Source of the DNA: Flavobacterium psychrophilum | GTDB taxonomy: Bacteria > Bacteroidota > Bacteroidia > Flavobacteriales > Flavobacteriaceae | Assembly (NCBI GenBank): GCA_945866505.1 | Contig: CAMBHH010000018.1 | Span: 1-26,531, forward strand | DNA: 26,531 nucleotides | Direction: 5' to 3' | Part shown: positions 14,951 through 23,905 of the stretch, one piece after another | Position numbering within the stretch: position 1 is the stretch's first letter | How the letters are laid out: each line of letters begins with the position of its first letter | Program-made: the position numbers and the translations under genes | The notes under the pieces: model-generated | The model's input: the letters and a program-made list of their open reading frames with translations, nothing else | Databases searched by the model: none | Told to the model about the DNA's origin: nothing

Positions 14951-17821
14951 TTACGGATTAATGGTCCAAGAAATATAATATTGTTGTCCTATTGCACCAG
15001 CGCCTAATACTTGAATATATTCTTGTGCTCCAATATTAGTAGCTCCCAATTTTACTAAAGATTTTATTTTAGGAATACTGTAGTTAATTTGAGCATCAAT
15101 AACTGTAGCGGATTCTATCATACCATCCGCAAAAGTTGATTCCCATAAATATTCAGTATTCCATCTAACACTAGCATTGAATCCAAAGTTTTCGAATAAT
15201 TTTTCGTTACCAATAGACGCTTTTACTCTGTGTTTTGGGGTATTGAAACCCGCTTCAAAACCAGGGTCTTTAGATTGATCGAAATCGAACTGAGCAAAGT
15301 TATAACTAACACCGAAATCATAGGTTCCAAACATTTTCTTAGAAAGTCCTATTCCAACACCTAGTGATTGTATTTCTAAATCTGTGTTAGTATATAATTG
15401 ATAGGCTCTAGTATTGCCATTAGCAAGTGCGTGTAAGGTTTGAACCGCTGGATTAGTAACATAAGTCGGAGCACCTTGAGTAAAATCGAAAGTTTCACTA
15501 ACTGTCCCGTACAGCGGAGCTACAGACACCGTGTTTCCGATAAAATTATTATAAATGTTATAATACCCATTAAGGTCTATACTAACTCCTTTATATTGTG
15601 AACGATATCCTAGTTCAAAAGCCTGAACTTCCTCAGGTTTTACATTAGGCACATTTGTTACTTTTAATAGTGCCGCCGCTCCCGGTGTGTTTCCCGGATT
15701 AGCAGCTGCAAATGCTGCAAATTGAAGTACAGAAGCTCTGGTGTATGAGTTTTGGTACGCATTTACCCCGGTCATTGTTACCGAAGTACCACCTGCATAA
15801 ACTTGTCCTATTGCAGGAGTACCATTTGCAACAGCTCTACTTTCTGTATATCTTAATAAGTTATCTGGTGCAGAACCAACTAAAACCGCACTTCCAACAT
15901 TGAAACCGATATATTGGTCTTGAGTGCTTGGGTTTCTAAAACCGGTTTGATAAGAACCTCTAAAGTTGTGTTGTTTGTTTTCTCCTCCAGAATATACTAA
16001 TGAGAGTCTTGGTGAAAAGTTACCGTCGAAGTTTTGAGATTTATCATAACGAACAGATCCTGTGAATTTCAATCGGTCTTCCATAAATTTTTTCTGTAAC
16101 TGTAAATAGGTTCCATATTCATTATAGTAAATAGGTCCATTGGCATCCGTATAAATTCGACCATACGAATTTAATTGATATTGTCTAAAAGAGCCACCTA
16201 CTTGAATTTCTCCAAATTTAATAAGGTCTTTAAAATTATAATTAGCGTCAGAATGGTATATTCTAGAATTATCCACTAATTTCGACCCTGATAGTACATC
16301 AGGATCAGCAATTACTGCATCAAAAGCATTTTGGAATTGAGGAGTTCCTGGAAGGAATCTACCTGTATCGGCTACACCTCTAGCAGCAATATGAGCATTT
16401 TCAGGAGTTTGGCCAGCCAATGTTGCTTGAACAAAAGCACCAGCATACTGCCCAAACCAGGTGTTATCATCTTTCCATTTTCTATTTAAATTAATTCCTG
16501 TAAATTGCATATCATAAGACTCTCCTCCATCTTCAGTGGTTGTATAACCTCTTATAAAAAAGTTTTTGCCTTTTACTTCTAATTTGTGTTGAGACATATA
16601 AAAGTTGTTTAGATAATAACGATTCGCTCCTTGGTAAACTGCGTTTCCAAAACCAAACTTACTTTGCCAAATAACTTCTAAGCTTTCATCACCCATTGGT
16701 CTTAAATGAAAAGAAAAATCAATTTTTGTATTGCCTGCTTTGTTATCTGTTAAATCCACTTCATTGTATCCTGTTCTACTTACATTATAGTTCGGTAGCA
16801 AATTTACTGCAGAAGCTGGTAATAAGCCTCTTTCGACTAAGGTTTGCCCAACAGCTTTTATATTGGTTGATGCTTCGTCACCGTAGACATTCATACCATC
16901 ATAATTCACGTCACTTCTCGTTATTCCTTGTCCTTGGCGTGCTCTGTCTTCATAATTTGTAGCGAACCAATCTGTTCCCTGCATATAAGTCAAGTTGGCT
17001 TTAGCTGCAAAATATTTATTAAATGCATGAGACAATCTTATTCCAAAATCATAAAAACTGTTTGTTCCAGCAGCTTCTTGGCTAGTGGCACCATATTTTA
17101 AATAAGTTGAAATCCCAGGATAAGTAAACGGACTTTTGCTATTCATAAACATAATTCCATTAAACGCATTCGCTCCATATAAAGCTGAAGATGCTCCTGG
17201 CAAAAGCTCCACATTTTGAATGTCAATTTCTGAAACACCGATTAGGTTTCCAAGCACAAAATTCAATAATGGAGAGGAATTATCCATACCGTCAACCAGC
17301 TGCATAAAACGAGTATTTGCCACAGTTGCAAAACCACGGGTGTTAATGGATTTAAAAGTCAAACTACTAGTGTTCATTTGTACTTCTTTAAGATTTTCTA
17401 GACCGTCGTAATAACTTGGAGCAGCAGCTTTCTTTATATCCTTAAGCCCCATTCTTTCGATAGTTACTGGAGATTCTAAAACTCTCTCTGGAGTTCTTGA
17501 TGCAGCAACTACTACTTCGTCTAAAGTTGTTTGTGAATCAACAAGTTTGATGACTACATTTTGATTGTTTGAAGTAACACTAACTTTTTTGGCTTGGTGT
17601 CCTATACTAGTTACTTCGATAGTAAATGGTAGATTTGCTGCTGTAGTTAAAGTAAATTTTCCATCGGCATCTGAAACCGTTCCAGCTTTGTCACCAACAA
17701 CTTGTATATTGGCGCCAGGAATGGGTTGGTTGTTACTTTCTGTAACAGAACCTGTTATTGTATTTTGAGCAAAAGAAATAGCACAAAAAAACAATGATAA
17801 AACAAGTAAATAGCTTCTCAT
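14951..17821 (-). CDS. TonB-dependent outer-membrane receptor with CarboxypepD_reg-like domain
   Basis: A 956-residue outer-membrane active transporter. A signal peptide (MRSYLLVLSLFFCAISFAQ) is followed by a carboxypeptidase-regulatory-like beta-sandwich (about residues 20-105, beginning ITGSVTESNNQPIPGANI), a TonB-box-like TLDEVVVAASRTPERV, then the plug domain (about 115-235, with LVDGMDNSSPLL and ELLPGASSALYGANAFNG). The remainder is a beta-barrel rich in aromatic-ended strands. It lacks a C-terminal FN3 or dockerin and has no SusD partner, so it is not a standard SusCD pair. The adjacent partner is the SGNH esterase lipoprotein, suggesting uptake of a compound released or modified by that enzyme. 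The substrate is unknown. Its promoter should lie in 17822-17880, where the minus strand reads TTGTACTTTGG, one base short of the -7 consensus. Confidence 0.95.
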   Translation of the reverse strand: MRSYLLVLSLFFCAISFAQNTITGSVTESNNQPIPGANIQVVGDKAGTVSDADGKFTLTTAANLPFTIEVTSIGHQAKKVSVTSNNQNVVIKLVDSQTTLDEVVVAASRTPERVLESPVTIERMGLKDIKKAAAPSYYDGLENLKEVQMNTSSLTFKSINTRGFATVANTRFMQLVDGMDNSSPLLNFVLGNLIGVSEIDIQNVELLPGASSALYGANAFNGIMFMNSKSPFTYPGISTYLKYGATSQEAAGTNSFYDFGIRLSHAFNKYFAAKANLTYMQGTDWFATNYEDRARQGQGITRSDVNYDGMNVYGDEASTNIKAVGQTLVERGLLPASAVNLLPNYNVSRTGYNEVDLTDNKAGNTKIDFSFHLRPMGDESLEVIWQSKFGFGNAVYQGANRYYLNNFYMSQHKLEVKGKNFFIRGYTTTEDGGESYDMQFTGINLNRKWKDDNTWFGQYAGAFVQATLAGQTPENAHIAARGVADTGRFLPGTPQFQNAFDAVIADPDVLSGSKLVDNSRIYHSDANYNFKDLIKFGEIQVGGSFRQYQLNSYGRIYTDANGPIYYNEYGTYLQLQKKFMEDRLKFTGSVRYDKSQNFDGNFSPRLSLVYSGGENKQHNFRGSYQTGFRNPSTQDQYIGFNVGSAVLVGSAPDNLLRYTESRAVANGTPAIGQVYAGGTSVTMTGVNAYQNSYTRASVLQFAAFAAANPGNTPGAAALLKVTNVPNVKPEEVQAFELGYRSQYKGVSIDLNGYYNIYNNFIGNTVSVAPLYGTVSETFDFTQGAPTYVTNPAVQTLHALANGNTRAYQLYTNTDLEIQSLGVGIGLSKKMFGTYDFGVSYNFAQFDFDQSKDPGFEAGFNTPKHRVKASIGNEKLFENFGFNASVRWNTEYLWESTFADGMIESATVIDAQINYSIPKIKSLVKLGATNIGAQEYIQVLGAGAIGQQYYISWTINP

Positions 17822-18038
17822 TTGATTAAATTTTGTTAGTTAATGCGACCAAAGTACAAATAATTTTGATATTAATAAAAAAAGACTAAAATATTTTAAT
17901 AATATATAATTTCACTATAATTAGCCATTTTACAAACCATTAAATAAATTTAGAATATTTAGTTAAAATAATATGATTTATTATGCATGCATATAAAGAT
18001 ACGCAATTAGAAATGGAGATTTCATAAAATACAAATAC

Positions 18039-18066
18039 AAAAAAAGTGAGGTAAAAAACCCCACTT
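18039..18066 (-). terminator. Intrinsic terminator after glmS
   Basis: On the minus strand AAGTGGGG (18066-18059) pairs with CCTCACTT (18051-18044; one G-U pair), with a run of T continuing to 18039. It lies 24 bases after the glmS stop. Confidence 0.8.
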
Positions 18067-18090
18067 CTGATGAAAATAGATGTAAATTAC

Positions 18091-19938
18091 TTACTCAACA
18101 GTCACTGACTTGGCTAAGTTACGAGGTTGATCTACATTACAGCCTCTCATAACGGCAATATGATAGGATAATAATTGCAATGGAATAGTGGTGATTAATG
18201 GTGATAAAGCATCGGAAGTTTCGGGAATTTCGATGATATAATCAGCTAAACCCCGTACTTGAGTATCTCCTTTTGTTACAATAGCTATGATAATACCTCT
18301 TCTTGCTTTTATTTCTTGAATGTTACTAACAATTTTGTCATAATGTCCTTGTTTAGGCGCAATAACAATTACTGGCATGTGTTCATCTATCAAAGCGATT
18401 GGGCCATGTTTCATTTCAGCCGCAGGATAACCCTCAGCGTGAATATAAGAAATTTCCTTTAGCTTCAATGCTCCTTCAAGTGCAACAGGAAAGTTGTATC
18501 CTCTTCCTAAATACAAGCAATTTTGAGTGTTTTTAAAAATCGCAGCAATTTCTTTTGCTTTAGCCGCGGTTTCTAACGCTTCTTTCACTTTATCAGGAAT
18601 AATTTCTAACTCCTGCAAATACCTATGAAAATCCGTATTCGATAGCGTTCCTTTAGCTTTGGCTAAACGCAACGCCATCATTATTAGTACCGTAATTTGC
18701 GTTGTAAATGCTTTTGTTGAAGCCACGCCAATTTCATGACCCGCGTGCGTATGCGTACCTGCATGTGCTTCTCTCGCAATAGAAGAACCAACCACATTAC
18801 AAATGCTGTAAATAAAAGCTCCTTTTTCTTTAGCCAATTTTATTGCAGCCATAGTATCGGCTGTTTCTCCAGATTGTGAAATAGCGATAACAATATCCCT
18901 TTTATTAATAATTGGATTTCTGTATCTAAACTCGGATGCATATTCTACCTCAACAGGAATTCTGGTAAATTCCTCAAAAACATATTCGGCTACAAGTCCT
19001 GCGTGCCAAGATGTTCCACAAGCGACAATAATTATTTTTTCTGCATTGAGAAATCTTTCTAAATTATCTTCTATTCCCGATATTTGAATAATTCCTTCGT
19101 TTGCGTGCAATCGACCCCGATAAGTATCAGTAATTACGCTAGGTTGTTCGAAAATTTCTTTTAACATAAAATGATCATAACCTCCTTTTTCGATTTGCTC
19201 CAAATTCATTTGAAGTTCTTGAATGTAAGGATCAACTAGAGAATCGTCTTTAATTTTTCGAACCATCATAGGTTTATGCAACCTTATGTTTGCCATTTCT
19301 CCGTCTTCTAAGTACACTGCATTTGATGTATACTCTATAAATGGCGATGCATCTGACGCAATAAAGTATTCGTTTTCTCCAATCCCTATAGCTAATGGAC
19401 TTCCTAAGCGGGCAACAACAATTTCGTCAGGATTTTTTTTGTCGAAAACAGCAATAGAATAAGCTCCATAAACTTGATTCAATGCTACCTGCACAGCTTT
19501 TCCGAGCTTAAAGTGTTCTTTTTTCTGGACTTCCTCAATAAGATTTACAAGAACTTCGGTGTCGGTGTCCGAGTTAAAAACATAGCCTCTTTTTATCAAT
19601 TCAACTTTCAAAGGAGCATAATTTTCTATAATTCCGTTGTGAATTATGACTAAATCTCCTGAATTAGAAACATGAGGATGAGAATTAACATCATTTGGAA
19701 TTCCATGAGTAGCCCAACGAGTATGGCCTATACCAATGGTTCCATTGGTAGAAATATCGTTTGCGGCCTTTATTTCAAGATCTAAAACTTTGCCTTTTGT
19801 TTTAGAAAGTTTTATGTTTTCTCCGTCATATAGCATAACCCCTGCACTATCATAACCTCGATATTCTAGTCTTTTTAATCCTTTTATCACAATAGGATAA
19901 GCTTCTCTGTAGCCAATGTATCCGACGATTCCGCACAT
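18091..19938 (-). CDS. glmS: Glutamine--fructose-6-phosphate aminotransferase (isomerizing)
   Basis: GlmS makes glucosamine-6-phosphate from fructose-6-phosphate and glutamine, the entry to peptidoglycan and lipopolysaccharide amino sugars. The 615-residue protein starts MCGIVGYIG, so Cys2 becomes the N-terminal nucleophile of the class II glutaminase domain (about residues 1-235; RLEYRGYDSAG, GIGHTRWATHG and HNGIIENY visible). Two SIS sugar-isomerase domains follow (CGTSWHAG, AISQSGETADT, then LGRGYNFPVALEGALKLKE and EMKHGPIALID). It ends PRNLAKSVTVE, with the conserved lysine at 610. The start lies 10 bases after the stop of the DUF4270 gene, so there is no room for a glmS-type ribozyme and none is seen. 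A terminator follows. Confidence 0.99.
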   Translation of the reverse strand: MCGIVGYIGYREAYPIVIKGLKRLEYRGYDSAGVMLYDGENIKLSKTKGKVLDLEIKAANDISTNGTIGIGHTRWATHGIPNDVNSHPHVSNSGDLVIIHNGIIENYAPLKVELIKRGYVFNSDTDTEVLVNLIEEVQKKEHFKLGKAVQVALNQVYGAYSIAVFDKKNPDEIVVARLGSPLAIGIGENEYFIASDASPFIEYTSNAVYLEDGEMANIRLHKPMMVRKIKDDSLVDPYIQELQMNLEQIEKGGYDHFMLKEIFEQPSVITDTYRGRLHANEGIIQISGIEDNLERFLNAEKIIIVACGTSWHAGLVAEYVFEEFTRIPVEVEYASEFRYRNPIINKRDIVIAISQSGETADTMAAIKLAKEKGAFIYSICNVVGSSIAREAHAGTHTHAGHEIGVASTKAFTTQITVLIMMALRLAKAKGTLSNTDFHRYLQELEIIPDKVKEALETAAKAKEIAAIFKNTQNCLYLGRGYNFPVALEGALKLKEISYIHAEGYPAAEMKHGPIALIDEHMPVIVIAPKQGHYDKIVSNIQEIKARRGIIIAIVTKGDTQVRGLADYIIEIPETSDALSPLITTIPLQLLSYHIAVMRGCNVDQPRNLAKSVTVE

Positions 19939-19948
19939 ATAGTTCTGG

Positions 19949-21589
19949 TTATTTAGGTTTTGTGTAATAAATTTCTAGTTGTAATCTTTTGTTATAATTC
20001 GCATCCGTTTCAGGAAGATTACTTCCATAAAGAACTGTTCCAAGTGGATTCATTATACTTGCTTTTGGCACTTGTGACATAAAAGGATTTTCCGTTTCCA
20101 GTTTTTTGAAATCCGCGCTGTTTATATCTTCTGTAACAACAAGGCCCAGCTTACTATTGACCACCTCAACATTTTTGGTTAAATTTATAATATGATTTGT
20201 AATATTAAATTTATAAGAAACTCCTCTTTTTGGATCAGTTGTTGCATTTTTTATAAAACCCCCAAATAGAAATTTTGAGTTATTTTTATTTGCTACTGCA
20301 GATGCTAAAGCGTAATCTAAAATAGTAGTTGCATTCGTGTAATTATACAAATAAATTCTTTGAGGTTCGTAGCTTTTTTTAAATTCTGTGTTATCAGTAT
20401 CAATATAAAGAACAAGATTAGCTTCATTAATCAACCATCCTTCTTTTCTAATTTTATCCAATTCATCTGAAACTCCGTTTGGACCAGTCAAGTTTCCGTT
20501 TGTGTCATATCCTATTAAATCCTTTTTTTCAAAAAGCGCTATAACAGCCAATGAACCTTCGCCTCCTTTTAAATATAATTTTTGGTCGCCAACAACCCTA
20601 TCTGGATTGCTTCTCGCGTTTTCATAATCAGTATTTGGGTTGCTTTGTTCTAGCAAATTTACTGTATTACCGGTCATATTAATAACTATGTTTTTTTCGA
20701 CTCTTTCTGGATCAGTAGACGATTTATCTTCTTTATATTTAATAGTTATTGTACCTTTTGCAAAATTAATCATTGCTAAACTTCCTTTATCAGATCCTGC
20801 TTGTTCCACTTTGAAGTACAAACCTTTAAAATAATCCATAAAGACATTATTAGACGTCAAACTTCCCGCTGGCGCATTGAATATCTTTTCTTTAAAAAAA
20901 GCCTTATTCAATTTTAACCGCATACTTGGTGCTGAATACGCTCTGGTTTCTTTTTCTCCATCTTTTGTTATAAGTGTATTTTGTTTAGGATTAAAGAAAA
21001 ATTCATCGTTTTGGGATTTGTTGGAATCATCGTTTAATCGATTTCCGACCTTAAAGCTATCAAATTCAGCGCTTTGATTAGTATAAAAACTTTGAGCCTT
21101 TCCTCCTTGGTTGCCCATATAACGACTTGATTCATAAACGCTCAGTTTTATTTTAGCTAATTTTTCTCCATAAATAGAATCTAAAACATAGGTGTTACCT
21201 GTTGTTGCGTTCGTAGTAGAATTGACTACTGGTTTTGTTTGAGATGCATCTACAAAATAAGGTATATCAATATATACACTATCAATTTCAGGTTTAACTC
21301 CAATTGTGGGATCTAAACTTGCTAAGGCTAATTGAGTTACGAAACTCGCTGTGGTTGTGCCAAAAGCTGGATTTTCATAAATTCCTAAAGCATTTATAGG
21401 GAGATTATTAGATTCTACAGGAGTAATTTTTTCGTTATGAGCCACCACACCTGATGGATACCTGACTAATTCAAAATTATTATCACCAATTAGGGCATCA
21501 CCAACTGTACTATACTCTTTGTCACAAGACACAAAAAGGAGAATTACTACAAAAAACAGTAAGGATTTAAAAAGGGAATTATTATGCAT
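19949..21589 (-). CDS. DUF4270 lipoprotein
   Basis: A 546-residue exported lipoprotein. The signal ends in LLFVSC with Cys22 as the lipid attachment site, followed by DKEYSTVGDALIGDNNF. The layout fits the DUF4270 family of Bacteroidota: an early segment on the fixed site of attachment, a central region with EIDSVYIDIPYF, and long Asn/Lys/Thr-rich beta-type stretches such as GWLINEANLVLYID and QRIYLYNY. No enzymatic motif is visible and the family's function is not established. It starts 20 bases after the stop of the GlgA-like gene and ends 10 bases before glmS, so the three are probably one transcript. Because the lipoprotein and GlmS are both linked to the cell envelope, an envelope role is plausible but only inferred. 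Confidence 0.85.
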   Translation of the reverse strand: MHNNSLFKSLLFFVVILLFVSCDKEYSTVGDALIGDNNFELVRYPSGVVAHNEKITPVESNNLPINALGIYENPAFGTTTASFVTQLALASLDPTIGVKPEIDSVYIDIPYFVDASQTKPVVNSTTNATTGNTYVLDSIYGEKLAKIKLSVYESSRYMGNQGGKAQSFYTNQSAEFDSFKVGNRLNDDSNKSQNDEFFFNPKQNTLITKDGEKETRAYSAPSMRLKLNKAFFKEKIFNAPAGSLTSNNVFMDYFKGLYFKVEQAGSDKGSLAMINFAKGTITIKYKEDKSSTDPERVEKNIVINMTGNTVNLLEQSNPNTDYENARSNPDRVVGDQKLYLKGGEGSLAVIALFEKKDLIGYDTNGNLTGPNGVSDELDKIRKEGWLINEANLVLYIDTDNTEFKKSYEPQRIYLYNYTNATTILDYALASAVANKNNSKFLFGGFIKNATTDPKRGVSYKFNITNHIINLTKNVEVVNSKLGLVVTEDINSADFKKLETENPFMSQVPKASIMNPLGTVLYGSNLPETDANYNKRLQLEIYYTKPK

Positions 21590-21609
21590 GTTTACCAGAA
21601 AATGTTAAT

Positions 21610-22416
21610 TTAGAGAACAAAATTTTTATAAAAATTAGAATAAGCGTCAGCGAATTTATCTTTCGGGGCGAAAGATAAAAAAGGTTTACCTGAAGATTCT
21701 ATAAATTTTGTTAAACTTGAAGACAGGTTTTCTGAGGCAATAATCACAGCATCCGAATGATTGATAGTTGCTTTCATAATGTTCTCGTAATCAGGAGTTT
21801 CTAAGTCAGCGATAGATTCATTTGGAATGCCATCAAATTTTATTTTATTTATCATTTCTATATCTAAAGTACCGTCAAAAGACTGACTGTAAACAGACGT
21901 CACAATTTTAGTTTCTGAAAACAAGGCTTCGTTTTTATAAAAATGCTTCATATAAATGGGCAACATTGCAGCCATCCAACCATGAACATGAATAATATCA
22001 GGAACCCAATTCAATTTTTTTACGGTTTCGACTACACCTTTAGCAAAGAAAATAGCTCTTTCATCATTATCTCGAAACATAACTCCCTCTTCATCAGTAA
22101 ATGTTGCTTTTCGCTTGAAATACTCGTCATTGTCAATAAAATAAACCTGAATTCTTTCTTTTGGAATTGAAGCTACCTTAATAATCAAAGGCATGTCTAA
22201 GTCATTTACAACTAAATTCATCCCCGAAAGACGAATTACTTCGTGCAACTGATGTCTTCTTTCGTTAATATTTCCATACCTTGGCATAAAAATTCTAATT
22301 TGTCCGCCTTGATTATTTATCATTTTTGGTACTTGATAAGACATCGAAGAAACCTCATTTTCAGCTAGATAAGGCACCACTTCTGATGATACATATAATA
22401 TTCTCTTATCTTCCAT
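21610..22416 (-). CDS. GT5 glycogen/starch synthase N-terminal-domain-like protein, probable pseudoenzyme
   Basis: A 268-residue cytoplasmic protein related to the N-terminal domain of glycogen synthase (ILYVSSEVVPYL at residues 6-17, then IRIFMPRYGNI and PDIIHVHGWMAAMLPIYM). Full GlgA has about 470-500 residues and uses both Rossmann domains. Here the C-terminal nucleotide-binding domain is wholly absent. The ADP-glucose-binding KTGGL motif, expected right after SEVVPYL, reads AENEV at residues 18-22 in gapless alignment. The HxHDW motif reads HVHGW. Synthase activity is therefore unlikely, although automatic annotation would name it glycogen synthase. It is first in a unit with the DUF4270 lipoprotein and glmS, and is divergent from panC. 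A regulatory or scaffolding role in carbohydrate or envelope metabolism is a guess. Confidence 0.82.
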   Translation of the reverse strand: MEDKRILYVSSEVVPYLAENEVSSMSYQVPKMINNQGGQIRIFMPRYGNINERRHQLHEVIRLSGMNLVVNDLDMPLIIKVASIPKERIQVYFIDNDEYFKRKATFTDEEGVMFRDNDERAIFFAKGVVETVKKLNWVPDIIHVHGWMAAMLPIYMKHFYKNEALFSETKIVTSVYSQSFDGTLDIEMINKIKFDGIPNESIADLETPDYENIMKATINHSDAVIIASENLSSSLTKFIESSGKPFLSFAPKDKFADAYSNFYKNFVL

Positions 22417-22454
22417 ATTGTAAATTACTTAATTTATTGGCAATAAAAATCATG

Positions 22455-22462
22455 CAAAATTA
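22455..22462 (-). promoter_or_regulatory. Candidate -7 promoter element for the glgA-like/DUF4270/glmS unit
   Basis: TAATTTTG on the minus strand fits TAnnTTTG exactly. The predicted start is near 22450, giving a leader of about 34 bases. No well-spaced -33 TTG is seen. It lies 31 bases from the divergent panC -7 box. Confidence 0.5.
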
Positions 22463-22493
22463 CAAAAATTTATGCAGTTATAGACTAAAATAT

Positions 22494-22501
22494 TATGTTT
22501 G
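22494..22501 (+). promoter_or_regulatory. Candidate -7 promoter element for panC
   Basis: TATGTTTG fits TAnnTTTG exactly and contains the upstream in-frame ATG at 22495, which therefore cannot be the translation start of a transcript made from here. The leader to the ATG at 22525 would be about 20 bases. The -33 half is weak. Confidence 0.5.
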
Positions 22502-22524
22502 CAGATTATTTCAACAAAAGACCT

Positions 22525-23373
22525 ATGCATATTTTCTACGGAAAAGCAGCTTTGATAGAACATTTAAAATCTATTAAAACTAATCATTCCACAATCGGGC
22601 TTGTACCCACTATGGGGGCATTACACCAAGGTCATTTATCATTGATGCAGCAATCTATAGCTAATAATGATGTTACTGTGGTCAGTATTTTTGTGAATCC
22701 AACGCAGTTTAATAATCCTGAAGATCTCGCAAAATACCCAAGAACACTTGAAGACGACTTAAATAAAATTAGTGGTTTGAGCACTGAAATTATAGTATAT
22801 GCGCCACCTACTGAAGATCTTTATGAGGGAAAACCTTCTTCCCAGATATTTGATTTTGACGGCTTAGAAAACCAAATGGAAGGTAAATTCAGGCCAGGAC
22901 ATTTCAATGGTGTTGGCACTATTGTAAAACAATTTTTCGAAATTGTGCAACCCACAAACGCCTATTTTGGGGAAAAAGATTTTCAACAATTGCAAATTAT
23001 AAAGAAAATGGTCGCCAAAAATAAGATGAAAGTCAACATTGTTGGTTGTCCTATTCACCGTGAAACCAATCATTTAGCGATGAGTTCTAGAAACGTTCTT
23101 TTATCCCCAAAAGAGAGACAGGAAGCATCAATTATTTATAAAACATTAGTTGAATCTAACGAAAAATTCCAAAAATTCAGTGCCAAAATAGTAACCGAAG
23201 AAGTTGAAAAAGTATTTCAAAACAATACCACTTTCACTTTGGAATATTATCTAATTGCCGACGAAAAAACGCTATTACCTTGCAAACGAAAGAGCAAAAA
23301 CAAGAAATATCGTGCTTTTATAGCGGTTTTTGTCAACAATATTCGATTGATTGACACCATTTCCTTAAATTAA
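22525..23373 (+). CDS. panC: Pantothenate synthetase (pantoate--beta-alanine ligase)
   Basis: PanC joins pantoate and beta-alanine with ATP to make pantothenate, the coenzyme A precursor. The 282-residue protein has the family signatures: [14 protein letters not shown] (residues 28-41, with His34 and His37 of the HxGH nucleotide-binding motif), SIFVNPTQF, the FGEKDFQQL stretch, and MSSRN in place of KMSKS. A longer frame opens at the ATG at 22495, but that codon lies inside a -7 promoter box and the extra ten residues are not family-like. [15 protein letters not shown] is the usual Bacteroidota beginning. panD, whose product supplies beta-alanine, starts 14 bases after the stop. Confidence 0.97.
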   Translation: MHIFYGKAALIEHLKSIKTNHSTIGLVPTMGALHQGHLSLMQQSIANNDVTVVSIFVNPTQFNNPEDLAKYPRTLEDDLNKISGLSTEIIVYAPPTEDLYEGKPSSQIFDFDGLENQMEGKFRPGHFNGVGTIVKQFFEIVQPTNAYFGEKDFQQLQIIKKMVAKNKMKVNIVGCPIHRETNHLAMSSRNVLLSPKERQEASIIYKTLVESNEKFQKFSAKIVTEEVEKVFQNNTTFTLEYYLIADEKTLLPCKRKSKNKKYRAFIAVFVNNIRLIDTISLN

Positions 23374-23383
23374 TTTACTTTTG
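23351..23383 (+). promoter_or_regulatory. Internal promoter of panD
   Basis: TTG at 23351-23353, a 22-base spacer, then TACTTTTG at 23376-23383 match the Bacteroidota consensus. The -33 half lies within the last codons of panC. The panD ATG begins only four bases after the -7 box, so transcription would start at about the A of the start codon. Confidence 0.6.
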
Positions 23384-23387
23384 CAAA

Positions 23388-23738
23388 ATGCAAATACAAG
23401 TAGTAAAATCAAAAATTCACCGTGTGAAGGTCACTGGCGCCGATTTAAATTATATCGGAAGCATCACTATTGACGAAGCGTTGATGGATGCCTCGAATCT
23501 TATTGAAGGCGAAAAAGTATCGATTGTAAACATCAATAATGGCGAACGCTTTGAAACTTATGCTATCAAAGGCGGAAAAAATTCTGGTGAAATAACCTTA
23601 AACGGACCTGCTGCCCGAAAAGTGCAAAAAGATGATATTATCATTATTATTTCATATGCAACATTAGATTTTGAGGAAGCCAAAACCTTCAAGCCTTGGA
23701 TTATTTTCCCTAATGAAAAAGATAATTCACTGACTTAA
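23388..23738 (+). CDS. panD: Aspartate 1-decarboxylase proenzyme
   Basis: PanD decarboxylates L-aspartate to beta-alanine, the substrate of PanC. It is made as an inactive chain that cuts itself between Gly24 and Ser25 (NYIGSITID), turning Ser25 into the catalytic pyruvoyl group. That site, the early basic [12 protein letters not shown], the later [11 protein letters not shown] stretch and [13 protein letters not shown] are all as in the family. The 116-residue length is normal. It follows panC by 14 bases, with what looks like its own promoter in the gap. The next gene lies 167 bases away, and that gap holds nothing else recognisable. Confidence 0.98.
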   Translation: MQIQVVKSKIHRVKVTGADLNYIGSITIDEALMDASNLIEGEKVSIVNINNGERFETYAIKGGKNSGEITLNGPAARKVQKDDIIIIISYATLDFEEAKTFKPWIIFPNEKDNSLT

Positions 23739-23905
23739 TTCTTCCAAAATTATTCCTCATAATTTCAAGTCCTTCTAATGTAAAAGTTTTGGAAATGTTC
23801 TTTTATATGTTTTGCTTTTTAAAAAGTAAATATAAAGTAGTATATTGCTACTCTTTTCGAGATTTAAACTTCGGAAAAAATAGTAATGTACAAACCACCG
23901 AAATT

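Noticed and set aside
19939..19948. glmS ribozyme or other riboswitch before glmS
   Set aside because: Only ten bases separate the DUF4270 stop from the glmS start.
22495..22524. Longer PanC start at 22495
   Set aside because: The codon is part of a TAnnTTTG promoter box, and the extra residues do not resemble PanC.
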